Source: Lachnospiraceae bacterium
GTDB lineage: Bacteria > Bacillota > Clostridia > Lachnospirales > Lachnospiraceae
NCBI GenBank assembly: GCA_017482485.1
Contig: JAFUMV010000025.1
Coordinates: 1-49,186, forward strand
DNA length: 49,186 bases
Direction: 5' to 3'
Below the pieces are notes generated by a model. The model was not told the DNA's origin, did no database searches, and was given only the letters and a program-made list of their open reading frames with translations. Position numbers and translations under genes: made by a program. Position 1 is the first letter of the stretch. Each line of letters opens with the position of its first letter. Of this stretch, positions 25,833 through 34,153 are shown piece after piece.

Positions 25833-27071
25833 TTGAATACGCAGCAGATTGACCAGATTTTTCAGGATACCGCCTATGTGCGCATGGGCGGCAGAGCACA
25901 GGAGTTAAAATGTGCGGAATATCTGCAGGAAAAGTGCAGTAAACTGGGGGCACAGGCCCATCTGGAAGCCTTTGAGGTGGCGCTGGCGGATATTCATGAG
26001 GCAGCCCTTTTCGTGGACGGAAAGGAAATTCCCTGCAAAGGCTATTTTAATGCGGGCAGCACGGAAGTGGAGGCAGAACTTTTTTATCTGGCGAACAAAG
26101 ATGCCTGGTCGCTGAAACAGTGCAGCGGAAAAATCGTCATGATTGACGGATATCTGGGCTACTGGGTTTATCAGGATCTTCTGGAAAACGGAGCAGTCGG
26201 CTTTATCACTTACGATGGCAATGCCAACTATTGTGACCGTGATATCGATCAGCGGGAACTGCGCACCTATGTGAGTAAGGGAAATAAGATTCCCGGTGTG
26301 AATATCAATGCAAAAGACGCCATCGAGATTGTCAGAAACGATGCAAAAACCGCTAAAATCGTGTTAAAGCAGGATGAGTATACGGGAAATTCCCATAATG
26401 TGGTTCTGGACCTGCACGGTGAAGTGGAAGAGATGATTGTGCTGACCGCACACTATGACTCCACATCGCTTTCTACGGGCGCTTACGACAACATGTCCGG
26501 CAGCGTTGGACTTTTGGGAATTGCAGAACATTTCATCAAAAATCCTCACAGATACAGCCTGCGCTTTATCTGGTGCGGTTCAGAGGAAAGAGGACTTTTA
26601 GGTTCCAAGGCATATTGCAGGGATCATGAAGAGGAATTAAAAAAGGCGGTCTTAAATATCAATCTGGACATGATCGGCTGTATTATGGGTAATTTTATCG
26701 CCTGCGCTACCTCCGATTAAAAACTGATTCACTATATCGAATATTTCGGCTGTGAAAGGGGATTTGGCATCAAGACAAGAAATGGTGTCTATTCCAGTGA
26801 TTCCACCCCTTTTGCGGATGCAGGCGTTCCCGCAGTTTCCTTTGCCCGCATCGCGCCCAACAACACGGCAACCATTCATAACAGCTATGATACCCTTAAG
26901 GTGATGAAAGCTGCCCAGATGGTGAAGGATATCGAATTTTTAACTGCGTTTACAGAGCGTATGGCAAATGCGAAACAGTGCCCTGTGGAGAGAAAGATTC
27001 CGGATAAGATGAAGGAAAAACTGGATATTTATCTGTGCAGAAAACGCGAAGACAGTTCGGAGAAAAACTGA
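25833..27071 (+). pseudogene. Peptidase M28 family aminopeptidase, interrupted by one in-frame stop
   Basis: The frame starts at TTG 25833, nine bases after AAAGGAGG, and reads 295 codons to TAA at 26718-26720. The same frame then continues without interruption for 116 codons (KLIHYIEYFG onward) to TGA 27069-27071. Metal ligands of the M28 family are visible before the stop (TAHYDST, AYDNMSG, SEERGLLGS, INLDMIG), but the last histidine (TIHNSYDT) is after it. The truncated product would lack part of the zinc site and is probably inactive. GAA to TAA by one base change would explain the break; a sequencing error cannot be excluded. The family includes zinc aminopeptidases; substrate unknown. 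Confidence 0.85.
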
Positions 27072-27128
27072 CGGAGGCGCTGATCGGCAGGAAAGCCTTT
27101 GTTTGTAAAAAAATGCAATTATTTTCTG

Positions 27129-27166
27129 AGGTGTCAAGAAAAAATACTTGACACCTTATTTCTTTT
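27129..27166 (+). terminator. Terminator of the M28 gene, overlapping the ylxM promoter
   Basis: AGGTGTCAAG (27129-27138), eight-base loop, CTTGACACCT (27147-27156), then a T-rich TATTTCTTTT. The 3' arm contains the -35 box of the next promoter. Confidence 0.65.
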
Positions 27167-27176
27167 CATGTATGAT
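27148..27176 (+). promoter_or_regulatory. Consensus sigma-A promoter for ylxM-ffh
   Basis: TTGACA (27148-27153), 17-base spacer, TATGAT (27171-27176), starting transcription about 15 bases before ATG 27198. Confidence 0.85.
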
Positions 27177-27197
27177 AGCCAAGGTGAGGTGCTCAGA

Positions 27198-27512
27198 ATG
27201 GAAAAAATCGTAGAACAGGGTCTGTTATATGACTTTTACGGGGAATTGCTGACAGAGCATCAGCGTCGGATTTATGAGGATGTGGTTTTTAATGATATGT
27301 CCTTGAGTGAGATCGCTGAGGAGCAGGGCATCAGCAGACAGGGCGTTCACGACCTGATAAAGCGCTGTGACAGGACGCTTTTGGGATATGAGAGCAGACT
27401 TCATCTGCTGGAGAAGTTTTCCAGAGTGAAGGAGACTGTGGAGCAGATTGAAAAGATCAGTTCCGAAGAGAATGTGAAGCTGCTGGCAAGGCAGATTCTG
27501 GAAGAAATGTGA
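27198..27512 (+). CDS. ylxM: YlxM family sigma-like HTH protein (SRP-associated)
   Basis: 104 residues, all helical, with a sigma-70 region 4-like helix-turn-helix: LTEHQRRIYEDVVFNDMSLS, then EIAEEQGISRQGVHDLIKRC. YlxM/p13 proteins are encoded directly before ffh and are reported to act with SRP. Here the gene ends 17 bases before ffh. ATG 27198 is used because it follows the promoter and a GAGGTG site; codons further upstream in frame would precede the predicted transcription start. Confidence 0.9.
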   Translation: MEKIVEQGLLYDFYGELLTEHQRRIYEDVVFNDMSLSEIAEEQGISRQGVHDLIKRCDRTLLGYESRLHLLEKFSRVKETVEQIEKISSEENVKLLARQILEEM

Positions 27513-27529
27513 GTTTGGCGAGGTCGTAA

Positions 27530-28882
27530 ATGGCATTTGAAAGCTTGACGGATAAACTGCAGAATGTCTTTAAGAACTTGAGAAGCAAGGGGCGCCTGAC
27601 TGAAGAGGATGTGAAGGTTGCCTTAAAGGAAGTTAAGATGGCTCTTCTGGAAGCCGATGTTAACTTCAAAGTGGTGAAACAGTTCGTGAAGTCCGTGGAA
27701 GCGCGGGCCATCGGGCAGGATGTGATGAACGGATTAAATCCCGGTCAGATGGTAATCAAGATCGTCAACGAAGAGATGACTGCCCTGATGGGATCAGAAA
27801 CCACGGAGATCGAATTACAGCCCGGTAAGGCGATGACGGTTATCATGATGTGCGGTCTTCAGGGTGCCGGTAAAACAACCACCACAGCAAAGCTTGCGGG
27901 CAAGTTTAAGTTAAAGGGCAAGAAACCACTGTTGGTTGCCTGTGACGTATATCGTCCGGCTGCAATCGAACAGTTACAGATAAATGGTGAGAAGCAGCAG
28001 GTTGAAGTGTTCTCCATGGGAAGCGGACACAAGCCTGTAAATATCGCCAAAGCAGCAATAGAGCATGCGAACAAAAACGGTCACAACATTGTGATTCTGG
28101 ATACGGCAGGCCGCCTGCACATCGATACAGACATGATGGCAGAGCTGCAGGAGATCAAAGAAAATGTAACCGTACATCAGACCATTTTGGTGGTGGATGC
28201 CATGACCGGTCAGGATGCGGTGAATGTGGCCAAGGAATTTGATGAGAAAGTCTCAGTTGATGGAGTGATCCTTTCCAAGATGGATGGTGATACCCGAGGC
28301 GGTGCGGCACTTTCCATCAAGGCCGTAACCGGCAAGCCGATTTTATACGTCGGCATGGGCGAGAAGCTTTCCGATCTGGAGCAGTTTTATCCGGATCGTA
28401 TGGCCGGCAGAATTCTCGGTATGGGAGATGTGCTTTCCCTGATCGATAAGGTTTCTGCCAATATAGATATTGACGCTGATAAAGAAAAAGAGATGGCTGC
28501 GAAGATGAAGAAGGGTAAGTTCGATTTTGAGGACTACCTGGAAAGCATGAAGCAGATGAGGAACATGGGAGGATTGTCCAGCATCTTAAGCATGATGCCC
28601 GGCATGGGAGCAAAGATGGGGGATATCGAATCCATGATCGATGAAAAGCAGCTGGCGCGCATGGAGGCGATTGTTTTGAGCATGACCCCCGAAGAACGCC
28701 GCAATCCCAAGCTCTTAAATCCCAGCAGAAAGCATCGAATTGCAAAAGGTGCAGGTGTGGATATCAGCGTTGTAAACCGCTTCATCAAGCAATTCGAACA
28801 GAGCCAGAAGATGATGAAGCAGCTTCCCGGAATGATGGGTGGCAGAGGCGGAAGAAAAGGCAAGTTCAGACTTCCTTTCTGA
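27530..28882 (+). CDS. ffh: Signal recognition particle protein Ffh
   Basis: 450 residues. N domain, then SRP GTPase with G1 GLQGAGKTTT near residue 109, CDVYRPAAIEQL, DTAGRLHID and SKMDGDTRGGAALS; from about residue 300 the methionine-rich M domain (MKQMRNMGGLSSILSMMPGM) that binds SRP RNA and signal peptides. Partner of FtsY. Transcribed with ylxM and probably on into rpsP; the 64-base gap to rpsP has only a short five-bp stem and no T-run. Confidence 0.97.
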   Translation: MAFESLTDKLQNVFKNLRSKGRLTEEDVKVALKEVKMALLEADVNFKVVKQFVKSVEARAIGQDVMNGLNPGQMVIKIVNEEMTALMGSETTEIELQPGKAMTVIMMCGLQGAGKTTTTAKLAGKFKLKGKKPLLVACDVYRPAAIEQLQINGEKQQVEVFSMGSGHKPVNIAKAAIEHANKNGHNIVILDTAGRLHIDTDMMAELQEIKENVTVHQTILVVDAMTGQDAVNVAKEFDEKVSVDGVILSKMDGDTRGGAALSIKAVTGKPILYVGMGEKLSDLEQFYPDRMAGRILGMGDVLSLIDKVSANIDIDADKEKEMAAKMKKGKFDFEDYLESMKQMRNMGGLSSILSMMPGMGAKMGDIESMIDEKQLARMEAIVLSMTPEERRNPKLLNPSRKHRIAKGAGVDISVVNRFIKQFEQSQKMMKQLPGMMGGRGGRKGKFRLPF

Positions 28883-28946
28883 TATAAGTGCGCAGAGCGC
28901 ATAAACCAAGAAAATAATATTAATTGATACCTGGAGGTAAAGAAAA

Positions 28947-29192
28947 ATGGCAGTTAAGATCAGATTAAGAAGAATGGGTTACAAGAAGCATCCTATTTAC
29001 AGAATTATCGTAGCAGATTCCAGATCTCCCAGAGATGGTCGTTTCATCGAAGAGATCGGCACATATGATCCCAACACAGATCCCAGCACCTACAAAGTAA
29101 ACGAAGAGCTGGCTAAGAAGTGGCTCAAGAACGGTGCTCAGCCTACAGAAATGGTTGGCAAAATCTTCAAAGCTGCAGGGATCGAGAAATAA
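28947..29192 (+). CDS. rpsP: 30S ribosomal protein S16
   Basis: 81 residues, basic, with the universal start [20 protein letters not shown] and [19 protein letters not shown]. Structural protein of the small subunit. Ribosome binding site CTGGAGG. First gene of the rpsP-khpA-rimM-trmD-rplS block. Confidence 0.98.
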   Translation: MAVKIRLRRMGYKKHPIYRIIVADSRSPRDGRFIEEIGTYDPNTDPSTYKVNEELAKKWLKNGAQPTEMVGKIFKAAGIEK

Positions 29193-29233
29193 GAGTTTCT
29201 GGATAACTTGTCAGCGGCTTCTGGAGGTGGATT

Positions 29234-29461
29234 ATGAAAGATTTAGTAGAAGTGATTGCAAAAGCACTTGTTGATAATCCGGATGAAGTGACCGTCACCG
29301 AAAAAGAAAACGGAAAGAATCTGACGATCGAACTTCATGTAGCCCCTTCCGATATGGGAAAGGTGATCGGCAAACAGGGCCGTATTGCAAAAGCAATCCG
29401 CACTGTGGTAAAAGCTGCGGCGTTGGAAGACAATAAGAAAGTGGATGTTGATATCATCTGA
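29234..29461 (+). CDS. khpA: KH-domain RNA-binding protein KhpA (YlqC)
   Basis: 75 residues, one KH domain with the GxxG loop in KVIGKQGRIAKAIRTVVKAA. KhpA partners KhpB (Jag) and binds many RNAs in firmicutes; it is typically encoded between rpsP and rimM, as here. Ribosome binding site CTGGAGG before ATG 29234. Confidence 0.95.
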   Translation: MKDLVEVIAKALVDNPDEVTVTEKENGKNLTIELHVAPSDMGKVIGKQGRIAKAIRTVVKAAALEDNKKVDVDII

Positions 29462-29469
29462 AAAAGCAG

Positions 29470-29501
29470 GGGCGTTTACATTTTGTGAGCGCCCGTTTTT
29501 T
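29470..29501 (+). terminator. Terminator or attenuator inside the ribosomal operon
   Basis: GGGCGTTTAC (29470-29479) pairs over ten positions (two G-T) with GTGAGCGCCC (29485-29494), followed by GTTTTTT. It lies between khpA and rimM, and would reduce expression of rimM-trmD relative to rpsP. Confidence 0.7.
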
Positions 29502-29521
29502 ATGAAAGGAACAGGAGTTGC

Positions 29522-30031
29522 ATGGAAGACAGACTTCAGGTAGGCGTTATTTCCTCCACACACGGTGTGCATGGAGAAGTGAAGGTATTTCCCACCACGG
29601 ATGATGTGAGGCGTTTTAAGAAGCTCAAAAGCGTAATTCTGGATACCGGAAAGGAAAGCCGTGTACTGGAAATTGAAGGTGTCAGGTTTTTCAAACAGTT
29701 TGCCATTCTGAAATTCAAAGGCATTGACAGCATCAACGATGTTGAAAAATACAGAGGACAGAGCCTGTATGTCACCAGAGAAAATGCGGTGAAATTGAGA
29801 AAAGACGAGTACTTTATTGCTGATCTGATAGGAATTGATGTGCAGGATGAAGACAGCAAGGTCATCGGGACTTTACAGGATGTGATTGAGACCGGGGCAA
29901 ATGATGTGTATCAGATTGCAATGTCCGATGGAAGAGAGCTGCTTTTGCCGGCGATTAAGCAGTGCATTCTGGATGTGAATGTGGAAGAAGGCTTCATGAA
30001 GGTTCATATTCTGGACGGCCTGCTGGATTAA
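29522..30031 (+). CDS. rimM: 16S rRNA processing protein RimM
   Basis: 169 residues. N-terminal beta-barrel (LQVGVISSTHGVHGEVKV) and C-terminal PRC barrel (DEYFIADLIGIDV, then LLLPAIKQCILDVNVEEGFM). Assists 30S head assembly. AGGAG precedes ATG 29522; the gap to trmD is 19 bases with GGAGG. Confidence 0.95.
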   Translation: MEDRLQVGVISSTHGVHGEVKVFPTTDDVRRFKKLKSVILDTGKESRVLEIEGVRFFKQFAILKFKGIDSINDVEKYRGQSLYVTRENAVKLRKDEYFIADLIGIDVQDEDSKVIGTLQDVIETGANDVYQIAMSDGRELLLPAIKQCILDVNVEEGFMKVHILDGLLD

Positions 30032-30050
30032 TTTTTATGGAGGTGCAAAC

Positions 30051-31439
30051 ATGCATTTTCATGTATTGACTCTGTTTCCCGAGATGGTGCTTGGCGGGCT
30101 TAAAACCAGCATTCTGGGACGTGCCTGCGACAAGGGACTGATTTCCATTGATGCGGTGAACATCCGGGATTATACAACAGAGAAGCACAACAAGGTGGAT
30201 GATTATCCTTATGGAGGCGGCGCGGGCATGCTGATGCAGGCACAGCCTGTTTTTGATGCCTATAAATCGATTGCAGAAAAATATCATCGTAAAAAGCCCC
30301 TGCGGGTGATATATGTTACTCCCCAGGGCAGTGTATTCAATCAGGATATGGCCAGGGCCTTTGCACAGGAAGAAAATCTGGTATTTTTATGCGGACACTA
30401 CGAAGGAATTGATGAACGTGTACTGGAAGAGATTGTGACGGATTACGTTTCCATAGGAGACTATGTGCTCACCGGCGGAGAACTTCCCGCCATGGTTATG
30501 ATCGATGCGATTTCCCGAATGGTTCCCGGCGTTTTGAAAAATGAAGATTCCGGTGAATTTGAATCTTTTCACGAAAACCTGCTGGAATATCCTCAGTACA
30601 CCAGACCGGAAGTCTGGCATGAAAAGTCTGTGCCGACAGTGCTTTTGTCCGGTGATCATGCAAAAGTGGACAAATGGAGGATTTTGCAGTCCATTGAAAG
30701 AACAAAGATGCGGCGTCCGGACCTTTATGAAAAATATAATCTGCCCGGCCGTGCACTGGAATATCTGAAGCAGGATAAGCTTCTGCATATGGATATGATC
30801 GAGAGCATAAAAAGAGGAAACGGCGAAGTTCTGGCAGTCAGAGCGGACGGCGTTCTGCTTCGGGACAAAAAAAGCAATATTCATATGGTCACCGCTGAAA
30901 ATAAAGATGCAGGAGAGAGGCTTTTATCCTTTGCTGATACAGAAGCCGAATTATTTGTATGCCATCAGCATTTCCTGGCGGACAGCGTAAAGGCACGTTT
31001 TGGAAAGAAAAGCAGCGCTGCATGCTGTCAGGCAGTGTATACAAAAAAAATACCTTTCTCCGTGGACTGGCCGTGGGAGATAAGGACGCTTGACGAAAGC
31101 CAGATAGATGTGGTTTATGAAAACTATCATGAACTGGCCGATCGGGACGAACTTCTGCTGGCGCTGAAAGAGGGCAGAATATACGGCGCATTTTCGGATG
31201 AAGAGCTGGCAGGTTTTATCGGTCTTCATGAAGAGGGATCCATGGGGATGCTGACTGTTTTTGACACTTATCGGAAACAGGGAATCGGACTTACTCTGGA
31301 AAAATATTTGATTAATTGCATGCTGGAGCAGGGACATACTCCCTACGGGCACATCTTTATAGATAATCAGATTTCTCTTTTGATGCAGAGAAAACTGGGA
31401 CTGAAAATTTGTCCCAAAAATATTTTCTGGGTTTATTAG
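30051..31439 (+). CDS. trmD: tRNA (guanine-N1-)-methyltransferase TrmD fused to a GNAT acetyltransferase domain
   Basis: 462 residues, nearly twice the usual 240-255. Residues 1 to about 245 are a complete TrmD: YPYGGGAGMLM, FLCGHYEGIDERV, SIGDYVLTGGELPA and ENLLEYPQYTRP, the trefoil-knot SAM site that forms m1G37 in tRNA. The frame continues with no stop into a domain that looks GNAT-like: an N-terminal half (about 270-365) and a motif A region near residue 408 (FDTYRKQGIGLTLEKYL, R-x-x-G-x-G for acetyl-CoA), ending ISLLMQRKLGLK, the typical GNAT end. Both parts appear intact. Start and binding site (GGAGG) are normal, and the operon order rimM-trmD-rplS is kept, so the extra domain was added at the 3' end of trmD. 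Its substrate is unknown. Confidence 0.88.
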   Translation: MHFHVLTLFPEMVLGGLKTSILGRACDKGLISIDAVNIRDYTTEKHNKVDDYPYGGGAGMLMQAQPVFDAYKSIAEKYHRKKPLRVIYVTPQGSVFNQDMARAFAQEENLVFLCGHYEGIDERVLEEIVTDYVSIGDYVLTGGELPAMVMIDAISRMVPGVLKNEDSGEFESFHENLLEYPQYTRPEVWHEKSVPTVLLSGDHAKVDKWRILQSIERTKMRRPDLYEKYNLPGRALEYLKQDKLLHMDMIESIKRGNGEVLAVRADGVLLRDKKSNIHMVTAENKDAGERLLSFADTEAELFVCHQHFLADSVKARFGKKSSAACCQAVYTKKIPFSVDWPWEIRTLDESQIDVVYENYHELADRDELLLALKEGRIYGAFSDEELAGFIGLHEEGSMGMLTVFDTYRKQGIGLTLEKYLINCMLEQGHTPYGHIFIDNQISLLMQRKLGLKICPKNIFWVY

Positions 31440-31555
31440 AAAAAGCTTGCAATTGTTTGAAAGTTATGATATTTTATTAATGTTGCGAATAAGTGAGATG
31501 GTCCTCTGTTACGAAAGTACGTATTAAGAACATCCGAGAATCAGGAGGAAAAGCA

Positions 31556-31903
31556 ATGAACGAAATTATCAAAGAGATTGAAGCTGCACAGTTAAAGGCA
31601 GAGGTACCGGAATTCGAGACAGGTGACACTGTAAGAGTTTATGGTAAGATCAAAGAAGGAAACCGTGAAAGAATTCAGGTTTTCGAAGGCGTTGTATTAA
31701 AGAAGCAGGGCGGCAGCAACCGTGCTACTTTCACAGTAAGAAAGAGCTCCAATGGTGTTGGCGTTGAAAAGACATGGCCTTTACACTCTCCCAACGTTGA
31801 GAAGGTTGAAGTGGTAAGAAAAGGTAAAGTTAGAAGAGCTAAGCTGAACTACTTAAGAGACAGAATCGGTAAGGCTGCAAAGGTTAAGGAAGTTGTGAAA
31901 TAA
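31556..31903 (+). CDS. rplS: 50S ribosomal protein L19
   Basis: 115 residues, matching L19 over its length ([55 protein letters not shown]). Structural large-subunit protein at the subunit interface. ATG 31556 follows AGGAGG; codons upstream in frame add non-L19 sequence. The 116-base leader after trmD contains a possible weak promoter (TTGCAA 31447-31452, TATTTT 31470-31475). Confidence 0.97.
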   Translation: MNEIIKEIEAAQLKAEVPEFETGDTVRVYGKIKEGNRERIQVFEGVVLKKQGGSNRATFTVRKSSNGVGVEKTWPLHSPNVEKVEVVRKGKVRRAKLNYLRDRIGKAAKVKEVVK

Positions 31904-31953
31904 GTTCTGCTGCAAAGCATGAGCGAATCCCTTAACGGATACAATGCATATGA

Positions 31954-31993
31954 GAGGGACATCCACAGTTGTGGTTGTGCCCTCTTTATTTTT
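31954..31993 (+). terminator. Rho-independent terminator after rplS
   Basis: GAGGG(ACAT)CCAC and GTGG(TTGTG)CCCTC form an imperfect stem (31954-31984) followed by TTTATTTTT. It ends the rpsP-rplS transcript. Confidence 0.7.
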
Positions 31994-32097
31994 GTGGTAA
32001 TATAAAAAAAGTTGCAGCTGTGTGCATATCAGACAGCTGCATGAAGCTTGCTTGTGAGCTGTGATCATAATCCCGAATGAATCAGGGGGATATACGA

Positions 32098-32685
32098 ATG
32101 AGAAGACACCGCCGTAAAGGCCTGAACTTTTATCATAAAAAGAAAATCATCAGCGCATCGCTGATTCAGGAGATTGCAAGCTGGGTGCTGGGAATTGTGG
32201 TTGCTGTATTTCTGGCCTTTGTTCTGACCTGGTTTGCAGGACTTCGGACCAGTGTGATCGGCGTGTCCATGGAGCCGGGACTGACAAATGGACAGGAAAT
32301 TTTAGTGAATCGTTTTTCCTATAAGCTTTTCTCTCCCAGGCAGGGTGACGTAATCGTTTTTTTGCCCAATGGAAATCAGAATGCGCATTATTATGTCAAG
32401 AGAGTGGTGGCAGTGCCGGGACAGAAGGTGCAGATCAGAAGCGGAATCCTTTACGTGGATGGGAAAGCGTACGGGGATGAAGATATGGATCTGATTGCGT
32501 CTGCGGGAATTGCGGAGAATGAGATTAAGCTGGGTGATGATGAATATTTCGTTATGGGAGATAATTTTAACAGCAGTGAAGACAGCCGTTCCGCCAATAT
32601 CGGTCCGGTGAAGAAGAGCACAATTATCGGACAGGCCTGGTTTCATTTTGGAAACGGAAGCGATGGCCTGGGATTTATCAAATAG
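32098..32685 (+). CDS. lepB: Signal peptidase I (first copy)
   Basis: 195 residues. Basic cytoplasmic start, one membrane segment (about 28-48), then the S26 catalytic domain: nucleophile Ser57 in GVSMEPGL, general-base Lys101 in YYVKRVVAVPG, and GDNFNSSEDSR. It removes signal peptides on the outer membrane face. ATG 32098 is six bases after AGGGGGA; ATG 32077 upstream has no site. It is one of two signal peptidase genes flanking rbgA. The asparagine in GDNFNSSEDSR and the SMEPGL glycine are mild deviations. Confidence 0.93.
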   Translation: MRRHRRKGLNFYHKKKIISASLIQEIASWVLGIVVAVFLAFVLTWFAGLRTSVIGVSMEPGLTNGQEILVNRFSYKLFSPRQGDVIVFLPNGNQNAHYYVKRVVAVPGQKVQIRSGILYVDGKAYGDEDMDLIASAGIAENEIKLGDDEYFVMGDNFNSSEDSRSANIGPVKKSTIIGQAWFHFGNGSDGLGFIK

Positions 32686-32737
32686 AAAATCATTCAGCAG
32701 AAGATTTTCGTAAATATGGAGAAGAGAGAGTGAATTT

Positions 32738-33574
32738 ATGAATTATCAGTGGTATCCGGGACATATGACAAAGGCGAGAAGAGCCATGCAGGAAGACATT
32801 AAGCTCATTGATCTGATCATTGAGCTGGTGGATGCCCGTATGCCTCTTTCCAGTCGTAATCCGGACATAGACGAGCTTGGAAAGAACAAATCCAGGCTGG
32901 TGTTGTTAAATAAGGCGGATCTGGCAGATCCGGCGGCAAACAGAGCCTGGTGTTCCTGGTTTGAGGCACAGGGAATCTATGTGCTGGAAATCAATGCCAA
33001 ATCCGGTGCGGGGCTCAAGGCGATATCCGGAAAGGTGCAGGAGGCCTGCAAAGAAAAGATCGAGAGGGACAGAAAACGGGGCATTTTAAACCGCCCTGTG
33101 CGTGCCATGGTGGCGGGAATTCCCAATGTGGGCAAATCTACTTTTATCAATTCCTTTGCGGGAAAAGCAGTGACAAAGACCGGCAATAAACCCGGTGTCA
33201 CCAAGGGAAAACAGTGGATCCGTCTGAATAAGAGTCTGGAACTTCTTGACACCCCCGGAATTTTATGGCCCAAATTCGATGATCAGTCCGTGGGAATGAA
33301 ACTCGCTTTTATCGGTTCCATGAACGATGAGATTCTGGTGAAGGAAGAACTGGCACTGGATCTGATTGCCTTTTTACAAAAGCAATATCCTGCGCTTTTG
33401 CCCGAGAGATATGGAATTGAAGCCGGAAGTGATCTGGCTGTGCTGGAGGCGATAAGCGACAGCCGCAAATGCTATAAGAAAGGCGGAGAGGCAGATCTGG
33501 AGAAGGCATCTGCACTGCTTTTGGACGATTTCAGAAACGGTCGCCTCGGCAGAATTTCGCTGGAAAGACCTTAA
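32738..33574 (+). CDS. rbgA: Ribosome biogenesis GTPase RbgA (YlqF)
   Basis: 278 residues. Circularly permuted GTPase: G4 NKADLAD comes before G1 GIPNVGKSTFIN and G3 DTPGILWPK, with the N-terminal YPGHMTKARRAM signature and a C-terminal RNA-binding domain. Needed for late 50S assembly. Gap to the second lepB is 17 bases. rplS-lepB-rbgA-rnhB is a common firmicute order. Confidence 0.96.
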   Translation: MNYQWYPGHMTKARRAMQEDIKLIDLIIELVDARMPLSSRNPDIDELGKNKSRLVLLNKADLADPAANRAWCSWFEAQGIYVLEINAKSGAGLKAISGKVQEACKEKIERDRKRGILNRPVRAMVAGIPNVGKSTFINSFAGKAVTKTGNKPGVTKGKQWIRLNKSLELLDTPGILWPKFDDQSVGMKLAFIGSMNDEILVKEELALDLIAFLQKQYPALLPERYGIEAGSDLAVLEAISDSRKCYKKGGEADLEKASALLLDDFRNGRLGRISLERP

Positions 33575-33591
33575 GAAGGAAGTGGAGAAGC

Positions 33592-34131
33592 ATGAAAGAG
33601 GTTATCAAGGAAATTTTCAGTACAGTTTTGTACATTCTGGTGGTGCTGGGGGCAACCTGGCTTGTAATCACCTTTGTGGGGCAGAGGACCCAGGTGAGCG
33701 GCGCATCCATGGAACCGACTCTGTCGAATAATGACAATCTTATCGTGGATAAAATTTCCTATCGATTCAATGATCCGGAGCGGTTTGATATCATTGTCTT
33801 TCCCTTCCGGTATGAAGAAAATACCTATTATATTAAGAGAATAATCGGCATGCCGGGAGAGACTGTGTATATTGATGAGATGGGAAACATTTATATCAAT
33901 GATGAACTTCTTGTAGAAAGCTACGGACGGGAGGTCATGGTATCTGCGGGACGTGCCGGTGAGCCGATCACCCTGGGAGCAGACGAGTATTTTGTTCTGG
34001 GAGACAACAGGAACAACAGCTCTGACAGCAGAGATCCCAGTGTAGGAAATATTCATAGGAGTGAAATTATCGGAAAAGCCTGGGTGAGAATCTGGCCTCT
34101 TTCCGAGTTCGGCGTACTGAAGCATCAGTGA
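33592..34131 (+). CDS. lepB: Signal peptidase I (second copy)
   Basis: 179 residues. One membrane segment (about 6-26), Ser39 in GASMEPTL, Lys82 in YYIKRIIGMPGE and the box GDNRNNSSDSRDPSVG. All catalytic residues are present. It differs clearly from the first copy 0.9 kb upstream (shorter N-terminus, canonical SMEPT), so the pair is not a recent duplication; the two may divide substrates. Confidence 0.94.
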   Translation: MKEVIKEIFSTVLYILVVLGATWLVITFVGQRTQVSGASMEPTLSNNDNLIVDKISYRFNDPERFDIIVFPFRYEENTYYIKRIIGMPGETVYIDEMGNIYINDELLVESYGREVMVSAGRAGEPITLGADEYFVLGDNRNNSSDSRDPSVGNIHRSEIIGKAWVRIWPLSEFGVLKHQ

Positions 34132-34153
34132 ACAAAAGAGGATGGAGCATAGC

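Noticed and set aside
27099-27197. Longer N-terminus for YlxM
   Set aside because: It would cross the consensus promoter and terminator hairpin; ATG 27198 fits the family length.
32098-34131. Recent duplication of lepB
   Set aside because: The two copies differ strongly in sequence and length and are separated by rbgA; a standing paralogue pair is more likely.
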